From: an uncultured Planctomycetaceae bacterium
GTDB lineage: Bacteria > Planctomycetota > Planctomycetia > Pirellulales > Thermoguttaceae
Assembly: GCA_946408825.1 (NCBI GenBank)
Contig: CAMJTU010000004.1
Location: 62,001-126,000 of the forward strand
Length of the DNA: 64,000 nt
Direction of reading: 5' to 3'
The translations under genes were made by a program, and so were the position numbers. Below the pieces are notes generated by a model. That model saw only the letters and a program-made list of their open reading frames with translations. It was not told where the DNA came from and did not search any database. Shown piece after piece: positions 25,322 through 33,001 of the stretch. The first letter of the stretch is position 1. The number at the start of each line of letters is the position of its first letter.

Positions 25322-27361
25322 TCAGTTCGCCGCGGCAGGCGCGCAGGGCTCGCACGCCGGCGTGCAGGGCTCGCAAACCTGAGCGCAGGGACGGCAGACG
25401 TTAATCTGAACCGGAACCTGGTAGGTGCAGACGCGAGGAACGCAGCGCGTAACCGTGTACGGAACCTTCGTCGAAACGAGCTGATAGCAGCAAACGTTCT
25501 TCGTATACTGGACCGGCTTCATGACCGTGTTGTAGACGGTGCGGGTGCGGCATTCCGGAACGACCTTGCAGACCTTGTAGTTCACGACCTGGGTAACCTG
25601 CTCGGGGACGCAGCGCGCGACCTTGTAGCAGACGGTGCGAACTTGCTGCTGCGGGACGCAGCGCGTCACGTTGTACGTGCAAGTCTTCGTTTCGGGAACG
25701 ATGCGGCAAACCTGCTTATAGACGGTGCGGCAGCACTGTTCGGGAACGCAGCGCGTGACGTTGTACGTGCAGACGCGGGTTTCCGGAACGATACGGCAGA
25801 CGTTGTAGCACACGGTCCTCGTGCGGCATTGCGGGACGCAGCGCGTGACGTTGTACGTGCAGGTCTTCGTCTCGGGGACGCATTCGTAGACCTTGCGGAC
25901 GCGAGTGCAGGTACGCTGCTGAGGAACGAGCTTGCAAACGTTGTAGGTGTAGCAACGCGTTTCAGGAACGATCTTGCAAACGTTGTAGCACACGGTGCGC
26001 GTACGCTGCTGCGGGACGCAGCGCGTGACGTTGTACGTGCAGGTCTTCGTCTCGGGAACGCAGCGATAGCACGTCTTGTTGACGGTGCGCGTGCAGGTCT
26101 GCGGGACGCAGCGCGTCACGTTGTACGTGCAGACTTTCGTCTCGGGAACGAGCTTGCAGACGTTGTAGGAGACGGTGCGGGTGCAGGTCTGAGGAACCAT
26201 GCGCGTGCAGGCGACTTCCTTCATGCAGGTCTGGGGAACCCAAACTTTGCGCGTGCAGGTCGTCGGGGGGCACTGAACCGCGCAAACCTTGTAGGTCTGG
26301 CGAGCGCAAGGATCGCAAGGATCGCAGGTCGCGACGCGACGGTAGACGACCTTGCCGGGAACCGTGTAGGTCTGATCCTGCCAGCTGCCGGTGCAAACCG
26401 GAACCTGCTTCGTGTAGGTCTGCGGAACCATCGTCGTGTAAGGAACTTCCTTCGTGACCGTTTGGGTCGTCGGACGGCAGACGGTGTACGTGCGCTGACG
26501 CTGTTCCGTAACCGGAACCATGACCGTGTAGTTGACCTGCTGCGGAACCGTATACGCCTCGAGGCGATTCACCGTATAGGTGCGCGTGCGCTGTTCCGTG
26601 ACCGGAACCATGACCGTGTACGGGACTTCCTTCTGGCATTGCTGGATCACGCGGCGATTAACCGTGCAAGTTCCGGTGCGCTGTTCCGTCGTCGGAACCA
26701 TGACCGTGTAGCAAACGGTCTCGGGAACTTCTTTGCAGACGAGACGGTTGACCGTGTACGTGCGGGTCTTCTGTTCCGTGACCGGAACCATGACCGTGTA
26801 CGGGACTTCCTTCTGACACTGCTCGACGACGCGCTTGTTCACCGTATAGGTGCGCTGACGCTGCTCGACGACCGGCTTCATGACCGTGTACGTAACCTGC
26901 TGGGGAACCGTTTCCCAAACGCGCTTGTTGACCGTATACGTGCGAGTCTTCTGCTCCGTGACCGGAACCATAACCGTGTATGGAACCTGCTTCTGAACCG
27001 TGTCGTACACGACCTTGTTGACCGTGCGCGTCACCGTCTTCTGGGCGTCTTCCCAAACGGTGCGATTTACGGTGTACGTAATCTGACGCGCTTGTCTTTC
27101 GGGAACGTATCTCGTGCAGGTAACCTGACGGGTCACCGGCACTTTCTGCACGGCGTTACGATAGCAGACAACCTGTTCTCTCTCAAAGACGACCTTGCGG
27201 CACGTCTTCATGACAGTGTTGCTCTGCGCGCTGAACTCGCAAGCGCTGGGACGCGTCGCTACGTAAGAGCACGCGCCGCAATACGCCGCGAGCGCCTGCT
27301 GCGCGGAGAACGCGGTCAGCGCAGCGACCGTCAGGACGACCGCGCTAAAAAACTTTTTCAT
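25322..27361 (-). CDS. Secreted cysteine-rich YTV-repeat protein
   Basis: 679 aa from the ATG at 27361, with GGAGGT 4 nt upstream. Signal peptide residues 1-28 ending QQALA. The mature protein is built of ~22-27-residue units centred on YTV: ~10 in the N-terminal half of the type PYTVMVPVTEQKTRTYTVNK, and in the C-terminal half Cys-rich variants such as CTYNVTRCVPQ and CYNVCKIVPET. This is the YTV family (PF07639), so far known mainly from Planctomycetota, where such Cys-rich proteins are proposed structural components of the cell surface, probably disulfide-linked. It ends in a CxPC-rich tail. It has its own terminator and a likely promoter, consistent with strong expression. Confidence 0.93.
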   Translation of the reverse strand: MKKFFSAVVLTVAALTAFSAQQALAAYCGACSYVATRPSACEFSAQSNTVMKTCRKVVFEREQVVCYRNAVQKVPVTRQVTCTRYVPERQARQITYTVNRTVWEDAQKTVTRTVNKVVYDTVQKQVPYTVMVPVTEQKTRTYTVNKRVWETVPQQVTYTVMKPVVEQRQRTYTVNKRVVEQCQKEVPYTVMVPVTEQKTRTYTVNRLVCKEVPETVCYTVMVPTTEQRTGTCTVNRRVIQQCQKEVPYTVMVPVTEQRTRTYTVNRLEAYTVPQQVNYTVMVPVTEQRQRTYTVCRPTTQTVTKEVPYTTMVPQTYTKQVPVCTGSWQDQTYTVPGKVVYRRVATCDPCDPCARQTYKVCAVQCPPTTCTRKVWVPQTCMKEVACTRMVPQTCTRTVSYNVCKLVPETKVCTYNVTRCVPQTCTRTVNKTCYRCVPETKTCTYNVTRCVPQQRTRTVCYNVCKIVPETRCYTYNVCKLVPQQRTCTRVRKVYECVPETKTCTYNVTRCVPQCRTRTVCYNVCRIVPETRVCTYNVTRCVPEQCCRTVYKQVCRIVPETKTCTYNVTRCVPQQQVRTVCYKVARCVPEQVTQVVNYKVCKVVPECRTRTVYNTVMKPVQYTKNVCCYQLVSTKVPYTVTRCVPRVCTYQVPVQINVCRPCAQVCEPCTPACEPCAPAAAN

Positions 27362-27558
27362 CTCAACCTCCATTAAACAAACGGACTAAACCGTCTCCAT
27401 CCTTAGTCGTAACGCGCAAGCGAATCGCTCGACTCACAAAACGTGCGCCGAATGATTTCATGATGGTCCGGAGACGCGACGAGTCGACGGTTGACCGACT
27501 CGGCTGCCGGGCGCGACCCCGCCCGGCTACGCCGGATACGGAGAGACTTCTCGCGCCT

Positions 27559-27587
27559 ATTATTCTTTCTTCGCCACTTATCGGCAA
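27559..27587 (-). promoter_or_regulatory. Possible promoter for the YTV-repeat gene
   Basis: Minus strand TTGCCG, 17 bp, AATAAT, implying a ~190-nt leader. In the 740-bp gap 27362-28101 I otherwise see an AT-rich stretch (about 27780-28030) and the plus-strand promoter at 27997; no gene is supported there. Confidence 0.35.
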
Positions 27588-27996
27588 GCGGAATCGATTC
27601 TCTTGAGCGTTTTTCCTTGCCCGGGTAAACTTGATAAAAAGCGCGACCGGAGGAACGACGTCGATTCCGCAATCAGGGGGGGAACCAAAATACTCGCGAT
27701 TCTACGGGGCGAAACGACGATGGAGCGTCGGAAAATCGTTTGCGCAAGACGCCCGACGCCTATCGGTTGTCAAACGCAAACAAACTCCCAAACTTCCTAC
27801 ATTATAACAAGCCAGGAAAGATAGGGCAGATATTACGGATAAAAATTTGCAGAATTTCGCCCACTTTACAAATTTCACTCTACCTTGTGTCGATTATGCA
27901 GATTATTCCGATTTTAACTAAGTTTTCAAATTTCAAATTTCTAACCCCTTAACAAATTAAACCGGATTTGGCAATAACCTACAAAAATACTAAGCC

Positions 27997-28024
27997 TTGT
28001 TTTTTTCGCAAGTTAAGGTATAAA
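27997..28024 (+). promoter_or_regulatory. Sigma-70-like promoter for the DUF89 gene
   Basis: TTGTTT, 16 bp, TATAAA, 78 bp upstream of the ATG at 28102, at the end of an AT-rich region. Confidence 0.55.
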
Positions 28025-28101
28025 AGCGGACGAGCGTCGCGGCGCCGTCGCGTTGACGCGACGTTAGAAGCCATAAATATAAGGAAGGTACGGAAGACGA
28101 T

Positions 28102-28974
28102 ATGATTTCTTCGCTAGACTGCGTCGTTTGCTTGCAGCGTCAATGTCTTGAGGCGGCGCGATTTGCGTCGTCTGACCCAGAGGTCCAACGTAAGATTCTC
28201 GAAGAAACGATGAGAACGTATCTCGAACTCGGGCTGACGACGTCGCCGCCCGTCGCGGGTTCGATCGTCCATAGAAACGTTCGAAAGATCACGGGAAACG
28301 CCGACCCGTACTACCAAGAAAAGAAACGTTTTAACCGACTCGCGCTTGAGCGTTGGGACGTCTTCAAGAAGTGGATTCGCGACTCTTCCGACCCGTTTGA
28401 AACGACGATTCGACTCGCGATCGCGGGCAACTCGATCGACTTTGCGCTCGAAGATATTTCGGAAGAGCGCGTGACGCGCATGATCAATCAGGCGACGACG
28501 CAACGACTCGTCGGCGATCTGAACGCTCTGCGCAAAGCGTTTGAAGAATCCCCGTCGATTCTCTATCTCACGGACAACGCGGGAGAGATCGTTTACGACA
28601 AGCTCCTCGTCGAGCTTTTGATTTCGCCGGAATTTCGTCGAAACGTAACGGTCGTGACGCGCGGCGCTCCGATCATTAACGACGCGCTCCTCGAAGACGC
28701 GCGGGAGGTCGGTCTGACCGATATCGTCCCCGTCATAACGAACGGCGGCGACGGACTCGGCACGATTTTTGACCTGACCTCGGACGAATTTAAAGAACGG
28801 TTTACGTCCGCCGATCTCGTCGTCGCCAAAGGGCTCGCGAACCTAGAATCGTTGTGGCGCACGCCCCCGGAGTTTACTCCGAAAAAGATCGCGTTTCTCT
28901 TCAAGGCAAAATGCCGCTTCATCGCCGAGGCGGTCGGCGCCGAGACGGGCGACCTCTGCGTCCAGATTCGCTAG
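28102..28974 (+). CDS. DUF89/ARMT1-family damage-control phosphatase
   Basis: 290 aa. Metal-dependent phosphatases of this family hydrolyse damaged or surplus phosphometabolites such as sugar phosphates. Visible family features: an N-terminal CVVC pair typical of the prokaryotic subfamily, AIAGNSIDF, YLTDNAGEIVYDKLLVE (metal/phosphate-binding Asp-Asn), TRGAPIINDAL, the GDGLGT loop and ADLVVAKGLANLESL. The length matches the CxxC-containing prokaryotic subgroup. ATG lies 12 nt after GGAAGG-type purine sequence. A promoter lies at 27997-28024. The natural substrate cannot be predicted from sequence. Confidence 0.9.
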   Translation: MISSLDCVVCLQRQCLEAARFASSDPEVQRKILEETMRTYLELGLTTSPPVAGSIVHRNVRKITGNADPYYQEKKRFNRLALERWDVFKKWIRDSSDPFETTIRLAIAGNSIDFALEDISEERVTRMINQATTQRLVGDLNALRKAFEESPSILYLTDNAGEIVYDKLLVELLISPEFRRNVTVVTRGAPIINDALLEDAREVGLTDIVPVITNGGDGLGTIFDLTSDEFKERFTSADLVVAKGLANLESLWRTPPEFTPKKIAFLFKAKCRFIAEAVGAETGDLCVQIR

Positions 28975-29005
28975 CGTCGCGGCCGCCGGACCGCATGACC
29001 CTTGA

Positions 29006-29245
29006 GCGCGACGTCTGATTCTTTAAACAAAGCGTTCCGTATTCGGCAAGCGACCAACGGGAGCGAGTACCGAACCAACCGCGCGGAAGCGCGAAACGTC
29101 CGCCGCGACGTCGCGGCCGAGTCTCGTTAGGCGCGACGTCTGATTCTTCAAACCAAGCGTTCCGTATTCGGCAAGCGACCAACGGGAGCGATTGCCGAAC
29201 AAACCGCGCGGAAGCGCGAAACGTCCGCCGCGACGTCGCGGCCGC
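29006..29245. repeat. Two tandem copies of a ~115-bp noncoding repeat
   Basis: 29006-29120 and 29131-29245 are near-identical (a handful of differences), repeating every 125 bp. The sequence just before copy one (28976-28987) again shows the unit's end, CGTCGCGGCCG, hinting at a third decayed unit. The gap 28975-29305 between DUF89 and the tRNA consists almost entirely of this repeat plus the tRNA terminator. No open frame in it looks protein-like. Confidence 0.9.
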
Positions 29246-29247
29246 CG

Positions 29248-29286
29248 AAAAGAAAAAGGCGCCGCGATACCGAAGAACGCGACGCC
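29248..29286 (-). terminator. Intrinsic terminator after tRNA-Gly
   Basis: Minus-strand stem GGCGTCGCG with CGCGGCGCC (one T-G pair), 11-nt loop, followed by TTTTTCTTTT, 20 bp after the tRNA 3' end. Confidence 0.85.
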
Positions 29287-29305
29287 TTTTCCACAGGAGA
29301 ACAAG

Positions 29306-29376
29306 AGCGTCCGATGGGAGTCGAACCCACAATTGGAGCTTGGGAAGCTACCGTGTTGCCGCTACACTACGGACGC
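29306..29376 (-). tRNA. tRNA-Gly (anticodon CCC)
   Basis: Acceptor stem GCGTCCG/CGGACGC pairs perfectly; D-arm GTGT/ACAC; anticodon loop TTCCCAA gives CCC (glycine, GGG codons); T-arm GTGGG-TTCGACT-CCCAT. The anticodon stem has one T-C mismatch at the second pair. Discriminator base T, and CCA is not encoded. It is flanked by its own promoter and terminator. Confidence 0.93.
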
Positions 29377-29420
29377 GAAAAAAGAACGATAAGGCGCTGC
29401 GCGCGCCCGTTCAACCCCAG

Positions 29421-29448
29421 ATTCTACCGCGATTTTGTCATAAGGCAA
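29421..29448 (-). promoter_or_regulatory. Promoter of tRNA-Gly
   Basis: Minus strand TTGCCT, 16 bp, TAGAAT, about 45 bp upstream of the tRNA 5' end. Confidence 0.6.
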
Positions 29449-29495
29449 GCCCTTTTCTCATTTTCTTTCTTTATAAAAGGCGCGCGCCCCGCTCC

Positions 29496-29523
29496 TTGTC
29501 GAACTTACCGTTGGAGTTACAAT
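29496..29523 (+). promoter_or_regulatory. Possible promoter of rex
   Basis: TTGTCG, 16 bp, TACAAT, 90 bp upstream of the rex ATG. The spacer holds no obvious Rex operator palindrome. Confidence 0.4.
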
Positions 29524-29612
29524 TACGCTATAGCGTCGTCGATCGCGTGATCGGCGCGCTTTTTTAATACCGCCCTATGGCGATTTGAGCGCCTGAAAGA
29601 ACCGTCGCCCAC

Positions 29613-30296
29613 ATGACCCCAAGCAATCGTATCCCGCCGACGCCGAGCATCCAGCGTCTTCCGAGCTACCTTCGCGTCCTTAGGGAGGCGAGAGCGCGCG
29701 GAGAACGTTCCGCGTCGGCGGCAAAAATCGCCGAGGAATTAGGGCGGCAGAGCGTGCAAGTACGCAAAGACCTCGCGATTACGGGCGTGCTGGGACGTCC
29801 GAAGGTCGGGTTTAAGATCGACGAGTTGATCGGCGCGATCCAAAGCTTTCTCGGATGGGATCAGAAGACGACCGCTTATCTTTTCGGGGTCGGAAACTTA
29901 GGAACGGCGATTTTGAACTATCCGGGCTTCGTCGCGAACGGGCTGGAAATCGTGGAGGTTTTCGACGCCAATCCGAAGTTGATCGGGAAGAAAATCTGCG
30001 GTCGAACGGTCCGCGCCCCGTACGAGGCGCCGACGCTCGCGCGAGAGTTTCGAGAAGCGTTTGGAAAAAGCGTCGACATGGGGATCGTCACCGCGCCCGG
30101 CGCCGCGGCGCAGTCTGTCGCGGACGTCCTTGTCGAATCCGAGATTCACGCCGTCTGGAATTTCGCGCCCGTCACGCTCGACCTCCCCAAATCAGTTCTC
30201 TGCGAAAACGTCAAACTCTCCGAAAGCTTCGCCGTCCTCACGAGGCGAATGAAAGAGCGCGAAGAAGAAAAAGCCGGCGGAAAAAAATCGCGCTGA
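29613..30296 (+). CDS. rex: Redox-sensing transcriptional repressor Rex
   Basis: 227 aa. Rex senses the NADH/NAD+ ratio and represses fermentation and respiration genes when NADH is low. The N-terminal winged helix matches the family order: RLPSYLRVL, SAAKIAEELG, SVQVRKDLA and GVLGRPKVGF. The Rossmann nucleotide motif GVGNLGTAIL is at residues 92-101, followed by EVFDANPKLIG. The C-terminal swap helix NVKLSESFAVLTRRM is present, with a short Lys-rich tail. The gene is alone, ending at a hairpin terminator, so no target operon is visible next to it. Confidence 0.95.
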   Translation: MTPSNRIPPTPSIQRLPSYLRVLREARARGERSASAAKIAEELGRQSVQVRKDLAITGVLGRPKVGFKIDELIGAIQSFLGWDQKTTAYLFGVGNLGTAILNYPGFVANGLEIVEVFDANPKLIGKKICGRTVRAPYEAPTLAREFREAFGKSVDMGIVTAPGAAAQSVADVLVESEIHAVWNFAPVTLDLPKSVLCENVKLSESFAVLTRRMKEREEEKAGGKKSR

Positions 30297-30299
30297 GTT

Positions 30300-30321
30300 C
30301 CCGCTGAAAGCGGGTTTTGTT
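30300..30321 (+). terminator. Intrinsic terminator of rex
   Basis: CCCGCT-GAA-AGCGGG hairpin followed by TTTTGTT, 3 bp after the stop codon. Confidence 0.85.
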
Positions 30322-30500
30322 ATGAACTACAGTTCATGCGCGTGTTTCCGCTTCCCGAAAGTTCGCTTGAGTCTGGCGTAGCGCTAGCGGCCGACGGGAG
30401 CGGGCGTCTGACAGCGCGCGGCGGCGCGAACTCTCGGCGACTAGATCGCCGCCCGCTTGGAGACGTTCGTCGTCTCGCGCTTCAAGGATCGACGTCACGG

Positions 30501-31355
30501 CTAGACGTTGGGGTTTGCTTTCATCCAATCTTCAAACTCGACGACGCTCACGCCGGCTCTTTTCGCCGCTTGTTCGACGGAAATAATTCCGTCGCGAACA
30601 AGTCCGGCAAACGCCCCAAATCTTCCTTCTTCCCTTCCCTCTTCCTTCGCGTCGTCGAGTTCAGACGCCTCGTCATGCATCTGTTTCTCGCGATACCACG
30701 CCTCCTGACGTATGCGTTCGTCGGCTTGGAAATCGAGAAGAATAAGCCCCGCGTCTCGCGCTTCTGGGATCGTCGCGTTGTTTATGATCGTCATGAGTTC
30801 CTCCTTCGATTCGACATTAATGAGGTTGAGCCAATCTTCCATCGGCAGATTCTTTGGAAATCGCTCGAGCTTTCTAAGTTCAAAAACGTGAATTGCAAAC
30901 TTTTGGGTAAAAAGACGGCGCCGTTTCCCGTAAGTGACGCGCACCGGCGTGTGATAATCTTCGTCTTTGTCGTCGAAGAGGTTGAAGTCAAGAATATTGA
31001 CGCAGATCGTAGACCTCAGTTTCTTATATTGTTCGCCCTCCTTTAAGTCTTGCGTAAAGAGTTTCGACCAATAGAAGAGCGAACGCTCACGGAAGGACTT
31101 CTCGCCGCGAACCTGCATTTCGACGTTGACGATTCTGTCGTCGACTTTAAGTCGCAGATCGAGCCTGCTAAACTTTTGACGCCAATATTCCGGCGCGATT
31201 TCGACGTTAAGAATCTCGACGTGTTGAATCGCGTCTCGTGGTATTTCGAGTAGATCGGAAACCAGCGCCTTCGTAAGCGCGATATTCTTCTGTTCCCCGA
31301 AGACCCGTTTAAAAACGACGTCAAGCTTTAATTTGACAAAATACCCTTCGTCCAA
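30501..31355 (-). CDS. PD-(D/E)XK nuclease-family transposase-like protein (Rpn type)
   Basis: 284 aa. It belongs to the PDDEXK_2/Rpn group of recombination-promoting nucleases: KLKLDVVFKRVFGEQKN at the N-terminus, the catalytic core RLDLRLKVDDRIVNVEMQV (Asp, then ExQ in place of ExK), SLFYWSKLFTQDLKEGEQY, and a C-terminal helical tail with EEGREEGRFGA. These proteins usually occur as many copies per genome. The start is TTG at 31355, preferred because AGGAGG lies exactly 7 nt upstream. It marks the left side of the integrase/HerA island. Confidence 0.88.
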   Translation of the reverse strand: MDEGYFVKLKLDVVFKRVFGEQKNIALTKALVSDLLEIPRDAIQHVEILNVEIAPEYWRQKFSRLDLRLKVDDRIVNVEMQVRGEKSFRERSLFYWSKLFTQDLKEGEQYKKLRSTICVNILDFNLFDDKDEDYHTPVRVTYGKRRRLFTQKFAIHVFELRKLERFPKNLPMEDWLNLINVESKEELMTIINNATIPEARDAGLILLDFQADERIRQEAWYREKQMHDEASELDDAKEEGREEGRFGAFAGLVRDGIISVEQAAKRAGVSVVEFEDWMKANPNV

Positions 31356-31767
31356 CGAGCGTCCTCCTTTCTCAAGCGAAACGTCAGTCTCCGCGACGAT
31401 TCAACGCGCCGCGACGGAACCTCAAAGTCGTTGGAATATAGTTTACGACGTCCTTTTCTAAAATCAACCCAAACCAAGCGTCAAAGAGAGACGCCGATAA
31501 AGCGCGCGGACTCCCGATTTTTCTAGAAATTCGTAAAAACGACGCATAACGTCGCCGCAAAATCAGATGATAGAGACGGAAACTGCAAACGCGGAAACTG
31601 GAGTTCGAAGAAAACGACAACGGCTTGTCGTTCAATGAATTAACAACCATTTTCTTGGAACAACGCTTCCTCGACGACTGATTATACATCAAGACGGCGG
31701 GGCGTTCAAGTTCTTGGAAGTACCTTCCGGAAAAAAACGTTGCGTAACAACGTGGAGAAAACTACCA
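31356..31767. other. Intergenic gap between nuclease and integrase genes
   Basis: 412 bp between divergent genes. A 102-codon minus-strand frame (31384-31692) has an unremarkable basic composition, lacks a ribosome-binding site and is not called. A promoter for the integrase should lie here, but no convincing pair of boxes was found. Confidence 0.4.
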
Positions 31768-32751
31768 ATGAAGAAAACCCTTAAAACAAGAACGTCGGGC
31801 GGGAAAACGTTCAAACGATATGCGCTTGAATGGCTGGAAGAAGCAAGGCTGGAACTCAGCGAAGCCAGCTTGGCGAAGTATCGTAACGTCGTCAACCTTT
31901 ATCTTCTGCCTAGTCTTGGCGAGAAGCGTCTGAAAGACTTTAACCGATTCAATATCGGCGAGTTTTCTTCGACGCTTTTAACGACCGGCGGCGCTAAACG
32001 CCGAGGATTGCAACCTTCGACGGTCAATACGGTTCTCACGGTTTTGAAAAGGATATTAGATTACGCGTCGCAAAAGACGAACTGTCCGACCGTCAGTTTC
32101 CGAAAAATGCGCGTCAACGTTCGAAAACCGACCGCGGACGTTCTAAGACGTTCGGAACAGAAACGGCTTTGGGATTTTTTAACAGCCGATTGCTCGCCTT
32201 GTTCGGTGGGGATTCTCCTTTGCCTTACCTACGGACTGCGAATCGGCGAAATCTGCGGATTTCGATGGGGCGATATCAATCTGGAGCAAGGGACGCTCTC
32301 CATAAGGAGAACGCTAACTCGTAAACAGACCTTCGCTAAGAACGGTAAAAAAACTACCGTTTCAATTTCGCCGCTGAAAAGCGCGTATTCAGAGCGAAAG
32401 ATTCCCCTTTCCCCCAACGACGTCAAACTTCTATCCCAGAGAAAACTCCCTGACGACGCCTACGTTCTTACGGGAAACGCAACCAGCCCTATGGAGCCGC
32501 GAACCCTTTCCAATCGTTTCAAAAAGACGTTACGAACCTGCGGCGTCCGCGAGGTAAATTTCCATACCCTCCGTCATTCCTTCGCAACGCGTTGGATTGA
32601 ATTTGAAAACGACGTAAAAGCGCTCAGTGAAATCCTCGGTCATTCCAGCGTCAACGTGACCATGAACTATTACGTTCACCCGTCGATGGAAAGCAAGAGG
32701 CGACGCGTCGCCCATTTCTCAAAACGCGTCTTTTCTGATCGGAAACGATAA
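31768..32751 (+). CDS. Tyrosine recombinase / phage-type integrase
   Basis: 327 aa from the ATG at 31768, which has GGAGAA about 8 nt upstream; the TTG at 31714 is less likely. Residues ~12-95 form the SAM-like core-binding domain (YALEWLEEARLELSEASLAKYR). The catalytic domain has Arg in YGLRIGEICGFRW, the His-x-x-Arg pair in FHTLRHSFATR, and His followed by the nucleophile Tyr in LGHSSVNVTMNYY. Complete catalytic set, so probably active. No tRNA abuts it, and I could not identify direct-repeat attachment sites. It is adjacent to the PD-(D/E)XK gene and the HerA operon, suggesting that region is a mobile island. Confidence 0.93.
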   Translation: MKKTLKTRTSGGKTFKRYALEWLEEARLELSEASLAKYRNVVNLYLLPSLGEKRLKDFNRFNIGEFSSTLLTTGGAKRRGLQPSTVNTVLTVLKRILDYASQKTNCPTVSFRKMRVNVRKPTADVLRRSEQKRLWDFLTADCSPCSVGILLCLTYGLRIGEICGFRWGDINLEQGTLSIRRTLTRKQTFAKNGKKTTVSISPLKSAYSERKIPLSPNDVKLLSQRKLPDDAYVLTGNATSPMEPRTLSNRFKKTLRTCGVREVNFHTLRHSFATRWIEFENDVKALSEILGHSSVNVTMNYYVHPSMESKRRRVAHFSKRVFSDRKR

Positions 32752-32897
32752 CTTAAGTCTTTTTCACGACTAAGAAAACGAGCTCGTGGAAGCGTTGTTC
32801 TAAGAAAATTGTCGGTTCGTTTCAAAGAAAAAACCTGTAAATAGTTGGGAAAAATCCATTTATATTGTTTCCTCGATCAATTGTTCCAATAAAAAGC

Positions 32898-32938
32898 CGG
32901 ACGCCGCCGCGAGAGTCGATCGGCGGAACAGACGTCCG
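32898..32938. other. Stable nested hairpin upstream of the membrane protein/ATPase operon
   Basis: CGGACG (32898-32903) pairs with CGTCCG (32933-32938), and directly inside CCGCCG (32904-32909) pairs with CGGCGG (32921-32926). No T-run follows on the plus strand; on the minus strand TTTTT follows. It may be a leader structure of the downstream operon or a minus-direction terminator. Confidence 0.45.
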
Positions 32939-33001
32939 AAAGGAACGCCAGATACGTCTAACGAGACGACCTAACCAATATTAGGGAAAAGGGACAGATT
33001 G

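Noticed and set aside
25322..27361. Regularly spaced repeats resembling a CRISPR array
   Set aside because: The repeats are coding (YTV units) with gradual divergence and no constant spacer length; no cas genes are nearby.
25643..27376. A 577-codon plus-strand frame opposite the YTV gene
   Set aside because: Repetitive A/R/N/D composition mirroring the YTV repeats on the opposite strand; no ribosome-binding site or known motif.
29006..29245. Direct repeats near tRNA-Gly and the integrase as attachment sites
   Set aside because: The repeats are adjacent tandem copies, do not include the tRNA 3' end, and do not flank the integrase.
31384..31692. A 102-codon minus-strand frame in the gap left of the integrase
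   Set aside because: Basic, featureless composition, no ribosome-binding site, no recognised homology. Left as intergenic.
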